Shown: piece by piece, positions 18,086-27,168 of the stretch
Numbering within the stretch: the first letter of the stretch is position 1
How the letters are laid out: every line of letters starts with the position of its first letter
Source of the DNA: UBA6059 sp964351595
GTDB lineage: Bacteria > Bacteroidota > Bacteroidia > Cytophagales > Cyclobacteriaceae
Reading direction: 5' to 3'
Assembly: GCA_964351595.1 (NCBI GenBank)
Contig: CAYGOT010000001.1
Span: 87,939 to 151,938 of the forward strand
DNA length: 64,000 nt
Program-made: the position numbers and the translations under genes
The notes under the pieces: generated by a model
The model's input: the letters and a program-made list of their open reading frames with translations, nothing else
Database searches by the model: none
What the model was told of the DNA's origin: nothing

Positions 18086-19558
18086 TCAGAACTGAAAGTA
18101 AATGAAGTCAGGTGTTGAATCACCCATATTAAAATATCCATACAATAAAATAAGCATAAGCATTACTAAATAGATGGACCAACGAATTATTAACCATTGA
18201 CCAATAAGCCATTTATAAATATCAAATCTAGTATTGAGATATTCTATGGTTAGCATTAACGCAATACCCACCAAAGCAATATTGAATTCGCGCTCATCAA
18301 GACCCAATTTGTACAAATAGCCATTGAATAACTGAGCAGCATCGAGATATTGCAAGTTGCTAATGATCAACAAGGCATCTTCTAAGGAATTGGCTCTAAA
18401 GAAGATCCAAGCGAAACAAACGGCTAAATAGGTAAATACAAATCCAAGTAGTTCGCTGCTATTAAATGATATAGAGTACTTGTCAACCAGCTTTAATTTT
18501 ACCTTTAAAAACACATTTTCAAAAACCCAATATAATCCATGCAAAGTACCCCAAATTGCAAATGTCCAATTAGCACCATGCCAAAGTCCACTTACAACGA
18601 AAACGATTAGGATATTTCTATAGGTCAACCATAGCTTTACCCGGCTGCCTCCAATCGGAATAAACAAATAGTCCTTAAACCAAGTAGATAAAGAAATGTG
18701 CCAGCGTCTCCAAAAACCACCTATAGAAGTAGCGAAATATGGATTGTTGAAATTCTTCATAAGATTCACTCCAAATAGCTTGGCTGAACCGATTGCTATA
18801 TACGAATAGCCAGCAAAATCCCCGAAAATCTGCATAGAAAAGAATACAGTTCCTGTAATCAAGACCCAACCCTCGTAATTCTCTGGGTTGTTATAAACCT
18901 GATTGGCAACCACGGCCACTCTATCAGCCACAACTACCTTAAGAAAAAATCCCCACAAGATTTGTAATGCACCTTTTCTTGCGAGATCATAATTAAATAA
19001 TGACCGCTCTTTAAACTGTCGAATTAAATTAAATGATCTTTCAATTGGCCCAGCAACTAATTGTGGGAAAAAGGAAACGTAAAGGGCGTATATTCCAAGA
19101 TGTTTTTCAGGTGGAGAATCTCCCCTGTAGACGTCAATGACGTATCCCATGGCCTGAAATGTAAAAAAGGAGATACCAACAGGGAGGATAACGTCAATTA
19201 ATTCAAAAACTCCCTCCCCGCGAATCGCAACAGAAACATGATTAAGAGAATTAAGTAAAAAATTCGCATACTTAAAGTAAAGTAGCAGACCTACTATGCA
19301 AAGAAGACAGATTATAGCCGCACCTTTTGTTAGAGACCTATACTGCTCATTACTTCGGAACAAGTCAATCAACAATCCGCCGATATAACTTGATAGGGTC
19401 ACAAAAATCATTAACAACGCATATTTAGCGTTCCAACTCATGTAGAAGTAATAGCTTGCGAATAACAATAGGATCCATCTCCACTTAAAAGGAATTATGT
19501 AGTGTGCCAGAACGACTACCGGGAGAAAAAGTAAATATGATAATGAGTTGAATAACAA
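18086..19558 (-). CDS. MBOAT-family O-acyltransferase (AlgI/DltB-like)
   Basis: 490 residues with about 10-12 membrane segments, the standard size for AlgI-type MBOAT proteins. The diagnostic catalytic region reads GLWHGANWTFAIWGTLHGLY, with the conserved His at about 327 and a second His at about 340. The N-terminus MLFNSLSYLLFLPVV is typical. Such proteins pass an acyl group, usually acetyl, across the membrane for O-acylation of a polysaccharide, working with SGNH-type partners like AlgX/AlgJ. Two such partners lie just downstream. The acyl group and glycan are not known. Confidence 0.9.
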   Translation of the reverse strand: MLFNSLSYLLFLPVVVLAHYIIPFKWRWILLLFASYYFYMSWNAKYALLMIFVTLSSYIGGLLIDLFRSNEQYRSLTKGAAIICLLCIVGLLLYFKYANFLLNSLNHVSVAIRGEGVFELIDVILPVGISFFTFQAMGYVIDVYRGDSPPEKHLGIYALYVSFFPQLVAGPIERSFNLIRQFKERSLFNYDLARKGALQILWGFFLKVVVADRVAVVANQVYNNPENYEGWVLITGTVFFSMQIFGDFAGYSYIAIGSAKLFGVNLMKNFNNPYFATSIGGFWRRWHISLSTWFKDYLFIPIGGSRVKLWLTYRNILIVFVVSGLWHGANWTFAIWGTLHGLYWVFENVFLKVKLKLVDKYSISFNSSELLGFVFTYLAVCFAWIFFRANSLEDALLIISNLQYLDAAQLFNGYLYKLGLDEREFNIALVGIALMLTIEYLNTRFDIYKWLIGQWLIIRWSIYLVMLMLILLYGYFNMGDSTPDFIYFQF

Positions 19559-19602
19559 AATCTAAGAATTAATGACAAAATTGATTTATATCGATTCTAT
19601 TT

Positions 19603-20730
19603 TTATTCATCAACTCGAATTAGACTCCTTCCCAACTTGATCATTTTATTCCCTAAAGATTTAAATACTCGATCAGAATTACGATAACCTAACCTTTTGG
19701 TAACTTTAATATAGGCCTTAATCAATTTCTTATGTAGTTTAATTAGTGGAGTTCCTAAGCCTCTTTCCGCATATAATTCTGTTTGGGAAATATGTGAGAC
19801 AGAAGCATACACATTCCTCTGCTGTCTCAATCGTTGAATCAGCACATTTGCTACTTCAATATCAGTCATATAAACGCAACCTGCCTGATCATATGGTTTT
19901 GAGAATTCACCAAAATCAAAACCAGAATAGTAAATTTTCTTTTTTCCAATCCTTGAAGACATTTCACTGAAGGAACTAAAGTAACTCCCTAGTACATACT
20001 GGCATTTGCTCAAAAGAAGAAGGTCCGCCAGAGCATATTGGATATCTTTTTTTGATCTGCCAAAATGATCTCTGACAAGAACCATACAATTATCGGGAAA
20101 TTTATTCCTGATCAGATTCAAAGCACCTGAATCATCTGTAGCAAGAAAGAACCTGGTTTCAGGGTTTTGATTCAAGATATTTTCCATTTCAGAAACAAAA
20201 AATGCCGGATTGGCCAGCTGTCTGGCAAAATCCAACTCCATCTGGCCATCTTCAGTCCAATTGCCTTCGACTTGCTCCCACGAATGCCCCTGTTGTTTAT
20301 TTTGTCTTCTAATATGCACCCCGATACAGTCCTTAGTATCAATGTTTCTAATCAGCTGCGCTACCTCAACTGATGGATTCAATCTATTAAGGAAGTCTAA
20401 CTCTACTTGCTCACAATCAAGGAGTGTATTAAGAGGGTTGTACGTCTTAATATACATGTGCATATTCGGCACATCATGTATCAAAGGCAGTGCTTGATAT
20501 CCTTCTACTTCCATGCAATTAATAATATGATGGACAGAAACATCCGGACAATCCGCACTGACATGAAATCCTTCAACATCAAAAATGTCTTCAAATAAGC
20601 AGTCGCAATGGTGATCGGGGTGCCACACAATCTTTAATGTCCTATCAGTGCGCTTCGCAAAGCAATATGCACTGGAAAGAGCTCTTAAGCGATTGGTGAG
20701 ACCAAATTGGCAGTCAATAACTAAATCCAT
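19603..20730 (-). CDS. Putative fucosyltransferase-like enzyme, copy 1
   Basis: 375 residues. The opening FGLTNRLRALSSAYCFAKRT is the acceptor/donor glycine-rich start typical of GDP-fucose-dependent transferases, followed by VHIRRQNK (about 138-146, the HxRR motif), FFLATDD (about 195-201) and DLLLLSKCQYVLGSYFSSFS (about 230-250). The order agrees with the GT11/GT23-like GT-B superfamily. The C-terminal about 60 residues are basic and may dock on the membrane. It is paralogous to the next upstream gene, 22 bp away. The linkage formed cannot be predicted. Confidence 0.7.
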   Translation of the reverse strand: MDLVIDCQFGLTNRLRALSSAYCFAKRTDRTLKIVWHPDHHCDCLFEDIFDVEGFHVSADCPDVSVHHIINCMEVEGYQALPLIHDVPNMHMYIKTYNPLNTLLDCEQVELDFLNRLNPSVEVAQLIRNIDTKDCIGVHIRRQNKQQGHSWEQVEGNWTEDGQMELDFARQLANPAFFVSEMENILNQNPETRFFLATDDSGALNLIRNKFPDNCMVLVRDHFGRSKKDIQYALADLLLLSKCQYVLGSYFSSFSEMSSRIGKKKIYYSGFDFGEFSKPYDQAGCVYMTDIEVANVLIQRLRQQRNVYASVSHISQTELYAERGLGTPLIKLHKKLIKAYIKVTKRLGYRNSDRVFKSLGNKMIKLGRSLIRVDE

Positions 20731-20752
20731 ATTAAGTCAATTCCTAAAGACA

Positions 20753-21691
20753 TTAAGACTTGGGATTGTTCAGTATTTTATCAAACCTCATTAACTCAAT
20801 TTTTAATTGAGAAAGTTGTTGCTTGTGATAGTCACGCGGAATGAGTTCGGAATCAACTTGTCTGAAATCCCGTCCGGCATATTGGATTTCAAGGTTTCCT
20901 AAATTTTTGGCTACTTCGGTGAAAGAACTGCCGTAACTTCCTAACATACCTTTGGTTTGCGAAAGTAGAATGATTTCTGCAAGTGCATCCTGAACAGAAC
21001 CTACACTTCGATCTCGCTTTTGAAGATCAAACGAAGCTATGCTGAACGCAAAAAGCTCCTTTAAGTATTCGATAGCCTGATTACTATCTGCACAGACAAA
21101 GAATTTTTGATTGGGGTCCTCATTCAACATGTTACGAATTTGATGCGCAAAAAAAATGGGGTCACTGACGGATCGAAAGGTCACCAATTTTGATTGGTCG
21201 TTGGATGTCCAATTTTCAGAAGCTTTTTCATAATTGGCATTTGAATTTTTGGCGTGTAAGTTTCTTATGTGCACACCACACATGTCAAACACATCCCAGG
21301 AATGTATTTTCTCCAGAATGGGCCTTAACGGAACTACTTTTTTTAAAGAAATGAACTCCAGGTTCGTATTACTTGATCTTGTATTGAGCTCGCAATAGGT
21401 CTTAATATATATATCACTAGGACAATCTATATCTATAAATGGCCTACTTGGGTTACCGTCTATAGACATAGCATTATAGTAAACACAGCTATCCAAGTCA
21501 GTTTCTTCTTGGTTGGGCAATACCTCGAAATCGGATTTGTCGAAAAGATCATAATAGGAAGCCTCACAGTGATTGTCTTTTTCCCATATCACCTGTAAAT
21601 CTCGCCCTGAAATTCTGGCATTATGGATTGCACTACCTAATACTCTTAACCTATTGGCTAGGCCAAATTGTGGGTGACAAATAAGTTTCAT
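20753..21691 (-). CDS. Putative fucosyltransferase-like enzyme, copy 2
   Basis: 312 residues, a shorter paralogue of the following gene: FGLANRLRVLGSAIHNARIS at the start, VHIRNLHAKN (about 139-148), FFVCADSNQA, and LSQTKGMLGSYGSSFTE. The second Arg of the HxRR motif is Asn here (VHIRN), whereas copy 1 keeps both. This may change donor use or activity. It lies 16 bp after the 1020-residue fusion gene in the same operon. Paralogous tandem copies in a glycan locus usually add similar sugars at different positions; this is inference. Confidence 0.7.
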   Translation of the reverse strand: MKLICHPQFGLANRLRVLGSAIHNARISGRDLQVIWEKDNHCEASYYDLFDKSDFEVLPNQEETDLDSCVYYNAMSIDGNPSRPFIDIDCPSDIYIKTYCELNTRSSNTNLEFISLKKVVPLRPILEKIHSWDVFDMCGVHIRNLHAKNSNANYEKASENWTSNDQSKLVTFRSVSDPIFFAHQIRNMLNEDPNQKFFVCADSNQAIEYLKELFAFSIASFDLQKRDRSVGSVQDALAEIILLSQTKGMLGSYGSSFTEVAKNLGNLEIQYAGRDFRQVDSELIPRDYHKQQLSQLKIELMRFDKILNNPKS

Positions 21692-21707
21692 GTCAGTACT
21701 AGTTGAA

Positions 21708-24700
21708 TTAGCGACGCAATATATTTATTGGTTTTAGAAGAAATTGAACGGCCTTCCATACTTTAGACTTCTCAACTGTATCTTTGAATTGCTTGTATTC
21801 CTCAAGCTGCAGATTCATAGAGAGATTAGTTTGCCTAAGAGCTTCAATTTCAGCTAAGGACTTATGCTGAATCTGATTACATAGCTCTATTTTGTGTTCT
21901 GCACTGGTTAGCCTTTTCTGAAGAGTTTCAATTTTCTTCTTTGATGTTTGCTCTTCACCACCTACCCAGCTTTTATATTCATTACCAGAGAATTTCTGTT
22001 TAACGTGCTCTAGCTGTAGTATTTTATTTTTTACACCTACCGTCCAGTTAGCATGGTGCATCAATATTCCTTCAGGGATATCTAATTCTACAAGCGGGTC
22101 CCAGACCCATTGGGTACCTAACTTTGCGTTACCTAGTCCAGGACTATAAAATCGATCACTTAAGTAAGCCCATTTAAGATAGTGGGACATCCCCAGCACC
22201 TTGTTAAATACTACCTGATCTCCTTTTATTGACAAATCTGATTCAATGATATTTCTGACATCCAGAAAGAATTTTCTTACACGCTCATTAGCGCGGCAAA
22301 AAAAGAAGCCACTGCAGGCTACTCCCTTGAAATCTGCACCAAATTCATCATTGGCGTCCCGCTGAAAAACCATGTCCAGATTACCTAGTTCTTTTACAAT
22401 TTGTGATCTAATACGGCCAAAAAATTGAATGTCCACATCAGCAAAAACAAAATAACCTCCAAAATTATCCTCTACAGCTTGAAGAAGCAGATCATTTTTA
22501 TCTCGCATGGTATTCATCCACCCCTTTTCCTCAAACACCCCACTTGAAGCTTTCTGTTGATACTGGTTCACGATTAAGTTGAAGTCATCTTTGAGCGAGG
22601 GCTTGAACCATCTGGTAAATAATGATTGATGTGAAGGTGTGAAGTAGGTATAAAGTGGTATCCTGGTTGGATGATGTTCTTTTTGCACCCAGTATGGTGT
22701 TACATTTCGTAGATGATCGGTATTCGGCACTTTTTTCAACCTGTCGAATTGCGGGATTCTTTCAAATGGTCCTGACTTTAAAATTATGTCACATTCCAAA
22801 GAGGCATTATAAACTTTGTATCCTGCGCCATCCATAGACTGCATAATATCCTGACCGTTGCTAAGGCCGCTTAGCAATTTCGGGGATATTGGCGTCCTCG
22901 TAACCAACGCATCAATCTTGGATAAGTCCAGAAAACCACCGGAACCATTAAATTCATATTCGGAAAATTGATATTGCGAATTCAACTGACCTGACAGCTC
23001 ATCGTAAGATTGTTTGCCTTGAATTACAACCGCTATATGGTCATCTAAGTAGTCATGTGCTTTATAAATGTTCTCAGCAACATTGACACCCAATGTAACA
23101 ATAACTATGTTCTGGTTTATTGCAGAAGTACTTGCATAGGTTAGGGCTTCTAATAGCAGATTATCAGAATTTGTGGTGATAACCTTTATATCGTTTTCGT
23201 ATTGAGTTGCTGAGTGATTAGTGAATAGAACACACTCCTTAATGTACGTATTCGATAGGTTTTCTTTGAGTAATTGAGAACCCGGTGGATGGTCATTGGA
23301 AATGACAAGTAGTGTGAAAAACCTTTGTTTGTTCAAATGGTACTTGAGGTCGACTTTATTCCGTTCTGAGAATTTTCGACCAAAAAAATAGGCCATCAGC
23401 CTTTCCTGAATCTGGCCAATCCCCCTTCTTAACTTAAGGTCATACGAAATATCTTCTTTTGCCCAATACTTCCCATTATTCTCTTCTTTAAAAGACACCC
23501 CAGTCTGAAACCCATAATTCTTCAAGATATACTGGGTACATTTTTCCAGCCATATTTGATATTCTTCAAAAAGATTCTTTCGTACAATCACCGTGCCCTT
23601 GAATGGTCCAGTAATCGGATTGTCAATCGGTGGGATATGCAACTCGACATCTTCGTCAATTTCACTGATTATGGTGTTGCCAATATCGTCCCCAAAATAA
23701 GGAGAATACTCAACCCCGTATAGCATATCTTGATCAAATGTGGCATTCTCTAAAAGTCCAAAATCTAAGTAGGGCTTGAAAAGGTGACCATTAGTTTTTA
23801 GTTGGCTTACATATTGTTCATTGAACTTGAGCGGTATGGAATAGGTGAACAGTCCAACCATACCTGAATGAGGTCTGATAGCCAAATGGCCCAGATATTC
23901 CGAATAGATAGCCCGATTATCAAACTCATCAAGAGAATCTAGGCTCAAGTTTTCTGGAATTGCGAGATCGTTCAGGTCAACATAACTAATGTTTTCTGGT
24001 GAATGTACAACGGGTTTACTTAAGTTGAGTAGTTTGTCATCATGATAGAAAATATAATGTGTTGGTAACACTGTTTGGGCAATTTCTTTGCTGGACTTGC
24101 TTGATGACCCTAGATCTAAGGGATTTAGCCCCACAGAGGCAATTTCCGCTACAATAGAGTCTTGGAGTTCGGTTAAGTAATTGATATCAAATGAATTCCA
24201 ATTCGTATCTACAACCTTCCTATTCTTCTTAAATTCTATGCTAAGAAGATTTTCATCAACTGAATGCTCTGGGGCGATATGGTTGATTACCCAAATAATG
24301 TGTTCAGTAGATGCCAAAAGCTCGGGATATGGCAACAATCGGACATTCGGCAAAATTACTGCACCGACAACCCACTTCTCTTTGAATCTGATCCAATCAT
24401 CGATTTTGGATTGCATAAATCTCTTCCATTCAGAGTGAGGATACTTCTGAGCACAGAATAGTTCGAGGATCGATTCGAAAGGATGGCGGTAATGAACTAT
24501 GTATTGATATTCATTCTCAACCTCAATATTAGAGCTGAAATCATGATTCTTCTGAACGTTGGTTTCAACACTAGAGCAACCATGGGTGTTGCAATGACTA
24601 TAGTATTCACAATAATTCAAAGGTCCAACTGAAAGGAATCCCTTTTCCTTCCATATAGAATTTGTGCTCTTCAATTGAAAGTACCTGCGGAAATAGCCGG

Positions 24701-24770
24701 ACAATGTATTTATTAAAAATACATGACCACTATATGGAAACTCGATGCAGATTATTGGTTTATTTCTCAA
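21708..24770 (-). CDS. Multidomain sulfotransferase-like / glycosyltransferase fusion
   Basis: 1020 residues. N-terminal region (about 1-190): IEFPYSGHVFLINTLSGYF and IVHYRHPFESILELF look like degenerate sulfotransferase PAPS loops, lacking the Lys of the usual PKSGT. Middle region (about 260-480): DUF4422-like pattern (GTVIVRKNLFEEYQIWLEK, RGIGQIQERLMAYFF). C-terminal region (about 690-930): nucleotide-diphospho-sugar transferase of the PF03407/GT77 kind, with the DxD motif in FVFADVDIQFFG, CSGFFFCRANERVRKF and GDQVVFNKVL. A coiled coil follows (about 945-1000). The chain seems to combine several steps of glycan assembly in one cytoplasmic protein. Domain borders are approximate. Confidence 0.6.
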   Translation of the reverse strand: MRNKPIICIEFPYSGHVFLINTLSGYFRRYFQLKSTNSIWKEKGFLSVGPLNYCEYYSHCNTHGCSSVETNVQKNHDFSSNIEVENEYQYIVHYRHPFESILELFCAQKYPHSEWKRFMQSKIDDWIRFKEKWVVGAVILPNVRLLPYPELLASTEHIIWVINHIAPEHSVDENLLSIEFKKNRKVVDTNWNSFDINYLTELQDSIVAEIASVGLNPLDLGSSSKSSKEIAQTVLPTHYIFYHDDKLLNLSKPVVHSPENISYVDLNDLAIPENLSLDSLDEFDNRAIYSEYLGHLAIRPHSGMVGLFTYSIPLKFNEQYVSQLKTNGHLFKPYLDFGLLENATFDQDMLYGVEYSPYFGDDIGNTIISEIDEDVELHIPPIDNPITGPFKGTVIVRKNLFEEYQIWLEKCTQYILKNYGFQTGVSFKEENNGKYWAKEDISYDLKLRRGIGQIQERLMAYFFGRKFSERNKVDLKYHLNKQRFFTLLVISNDHPPGSQLLKENLSNTYIKECVLFTNHSATQYENDIKVITTNSDNLLLEALTYASTSAINQNIVIVTLGVNVAENIYKAHDYLDDHIAVVIQGKQSYDELSGQLNSQYQFSEYEFNGSGGFLDLSKIDALVTRTPISPKLLSGLSNGQDIMQSMDGAGYKVYNASLECDIILKSGPFERIPQFDRLKKVPNTDHLRNVTPYWVQKEHHPTRIPLYTYFTPSHQSLFTRWFKPSLKDDFNLIVNQYQQKASSGVFEEKGWMNTMRDKNDLLLQAVEDNFGGYFVFADVDIQFFGRIRSQIVKELGNLDMVFQRDANDEFGADFKGVACSGFFFCRANERVRKFFLDVRNIIESDLSIKGDQVVFNKVLGMSHYLKWAYLSDRFYSPGLGNAKLGTQWVWDPLVELDIPEGILMHHANWTVGVKNKILQLEHVKQKFSGNEYKSWVGGEEQTSKKKIETLQKRLTSAEHKIELCNQIQHKSLAEIEALRQTNLSMNLQLEEYKQFKDTVEKSKVWKAVQFLLKPINILRR

Positions 24771-24838
24771 GGCGCAAAATATGTACGTTGACCGCTTCAG
24801 ATTGACAAAGGCATAGAAGTATCTAGAAAGACCCTAAC

Positions 24839-26557
24839 CTAATTATTTGAGACCAAATCCTTACTAATATTACTTGGTATGTCGCAGAAGTCAGAATTCA
24901 CTCGTTGATAAACTCTTACTTCTCTCTCCTTGAATACCAATTCAAAGTCTTCACTCTCGAAGACTTCATTTAAAAACAAATCATACTGAACATCAGAATC
25001 CCAAAGGGAGCCTTTTTGCAACTCACCATGTTCGTCGTACCATATATGCCTTCCTGGAACGCTGCTATTTAGGACGAGCACGTCACTGCTATTAATTTGA
25101 CTTTTCTCGAAGAAGTGATGCCTGAATACTTTACGAAATCTATCATGTCTTGGCACGTAGGAGTAATAAGGAACAAGAATCACTGCATCATCATTGCAAT
25201 GCCGCTCAACCAAATTACCTGCAAGTTCCTTGGGACTGTTTTTACCACTAACTGTGATCCATTGAAGTGCTCGCCAGTTGTCACCCCAAAAGTGGTTATA
25301 TGCTGAGAGTGCAGAAATCAAAGTGATAACCAGTATCATCGACAACCTGTATTTTTTGAAGAAATCAATCTTTAACGCGATATAATAGGTGTAGAAAATA
25401 ACTGCAAAGAACAGCGGAAGTAAAGTAAGCATATGACGCGGATGTCTCTCATTGATGAAAAAAAGGAGAAAACAGGCATTAATACCCATTGTTATAAAAA
25501 ATGAGAACATGATCAACAAATTATAGCGCGTCTTGATCATTTCATGGACTCTTGATAAGAGAGTATGTCGATTCTGCCATAGATACCAAACCAATATGAG
25601 CAATGAAAATGGTAATATCCATAAATACCCATTTGTTTCTTTCTCAAACACGGGTAGCCAAAGAAAAGGGTCGGAAGGCGGGACATATCCGTATCCATCA
25701 GATGCACCTATAAACATATTCATCAACTGCCTTAAAGATTCACTTGGTTCTACAACAAATCTCCAAGTGGGGATTATTATAAATAATAACCAAATCAAAA
25801 GTAGAGCAATGCTATTGCGAAGATATGTCCCTACGGTCTTCTTAAAACTTTGTTCTCTATCGTAATGCAACAGAAAATAACTAGTATATGAAAGTGGTAT
25901 GAGAATAGTATAAAACCCACCTATATATTTAGTGCTAGTTGCTAGCCCGATGATCGCAGCGGCAATAAAAATATTTTTCAAGGATCCGGTAATAATCAAA
26001 TATGCGCTAATCGTCAATAACGCCAGCTGTACAATATCAGGATGGATGTGATAACCCCAAGTAAATACGCCATGCGTTGAAACGAAAACAACCGCAATTG
26101 AAAACGATAAAATGATGTTTTTGGTGATTATTATACCCATTCGATATGTAAAATAAAGGACACTTGTCCATGAGATCATTTGCACTATGAAAAGGCTAAG
26201 AGCAGCAGTTGAGAAATTTAGGGGAGCACCTACTTCCATCAATATTTTAGCCATATAAAAGGAAATGAAGTGAAAGAAATTACCGTAGTAGAAGAGGTTT
26301 GAGACAGTCGTGCTATTCTGTTCGAGCATGGTAAGCAACGATTTGGTAATCAGTGGCCCGTCACTCACGAACATTGATGCGAATTCAAATGATTGATATC
26401 TATGGGCGATCATTTGGACTGTCATCAAACAGTAAATCAGGCCAATTAGGATTGTCAATAGACTGATAAGACTGTTAAGATTCTCAAACTCTATTCCAAC
26501 AATTTTCTTTCTCCAAAAATCAATTTCTGCCTTGAACTCCTTGCTAAATATCTCCAT
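24839..26557 (-). CDS. GT39-like polytopic membrane glycosyltransferase
   Basis: 572 residues with about 11-12 membrane segments and a soluble C-terminal tail (about 440-572). The segments YHIHPDIVQLALLTISAYL and GLATSTKYIGGFYTILIPL are typical of the PMT/ArnT-like GT39 and PMT_2 families, which use polyprenyl-phosphate-linked sugars at the outer face of the inner membrane. It is the first gene of the minus-strand arm of the glycan locus, 68 bp upstream of the fusion gene. It likely transfers a lipid-linked sugar to a surface acceptor. The donor is unknown. Confidence 0.7.
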   Translation of the reverse strand: MEIFSKEFKAEIDFWRKKIVGIEFENLNSLISLLTILIGLIYCLMTVQMIAHRYQSFEFASMFVSDGPLITKSLLTMLEQNSTTVSNLFYYGNFFHFISFYMAKILMEVGAPLNFSTAALSLFIVQMISWTSVLYFTYRMGIIITKNIILSFSIAVVFVSTHGVFTWGYHIHPDIVQLALLTISAYLIITGSLKNIFIAAAIIGLATSTKYIGGFYTILIPLSYTSYFLLHYDREQSFKKTVGTYLRNSIALLLIWLLFIIIPTWRFVVEPSESLRQLMNMFIGASDGYGYVPPSDPFLWLPVFEKETNGYLWILPFSLLILVWYLWQNRHTLLSRVHEMIKTRYNLLIMFSFFITMGINACFLLFFINERHPRHMLTLLPLFFAVIFYTYYIALKIDFFKKYRLSMILVITLISALSAYNHFWGDNWRALQWITVSGKNSPKELAGNLVERHCNDDAVILVPYYSYVPRHDRFRKVFRHHFFEKSQINSSDVLVLNSSVPGRHIWYDEHGELQKGSLWDSDVQYDLFLNEVFESEDFELVFKEREVRVYQRVNSDFCDIPSNISKDLVSNN

Positions 26558-27168
26558 GCTCTTCTTTTAGTTCTGACTAATATACACACCTGATTACTCT
26601 CTCATTCGCAATAATTAATGGTTTTACACATTAATGCTAATCCGTTGATGTAAAGAGTTCGGGCTCATGGATGAAGTGTCTGTATATAATGGTACAATCC
26701 TGCTTCCAAATTAGTCCTTATCTGAATTAGTGATGGGATTTCATTGACTACTTTGGCTATGATATTGGCACATGCCTAGAGAATGGGTATCCCAGCTGGG
26801 TAGCAGGATTACATCATCTAATCTGATTAATAGAAGCATAGCTTACTCAACAAAACCTCAAATATCATCATTGATTAATGAATGACGATGGAAATCACCA
26901 TCACGATGAGCAATGATCCATTGCAGGTCAAACATTTGAGTAAATCTTTGTCGGCCCGACTAATTAAAATTACGGCAGCCATTTTATATGGGAGTCCCCA
27001 AAAATGAGACATGAATATTGACAACATAGTCCCTTATCATCATATGAAAGTGCTCAGTCTGCATGATTCAATATTCGATCGAGAATCAATTTAATCTAAA
27101 GAAGTGGAACAAAAATGTATGCTAGAGTCCTATGAAGTGATACTTTTAAAGTAATAAGTTAGCAGAAC
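26558..27168. other. Divergent intergenic region
   Basis: No gene is visible between the GT39-like gene (minus) and the hydrolase/AraC fusion gene (plus). A 10-bp palindrome CCCAGCTGGG lies at 26791-26800. GATGGAAATCACCATC (about 26888-26903) is an imperfect inverted repeat. Promoters for both flanking genes must lie here, but no TTG / TAnnTTTG pair with good spacing was found on either strand. Confidence 0.4.

Noticed and set aside
26791..26800. CCCAGCTGGG palindrome as an operator
   Set aside because: Short, isolated and without a nearby promoter element.
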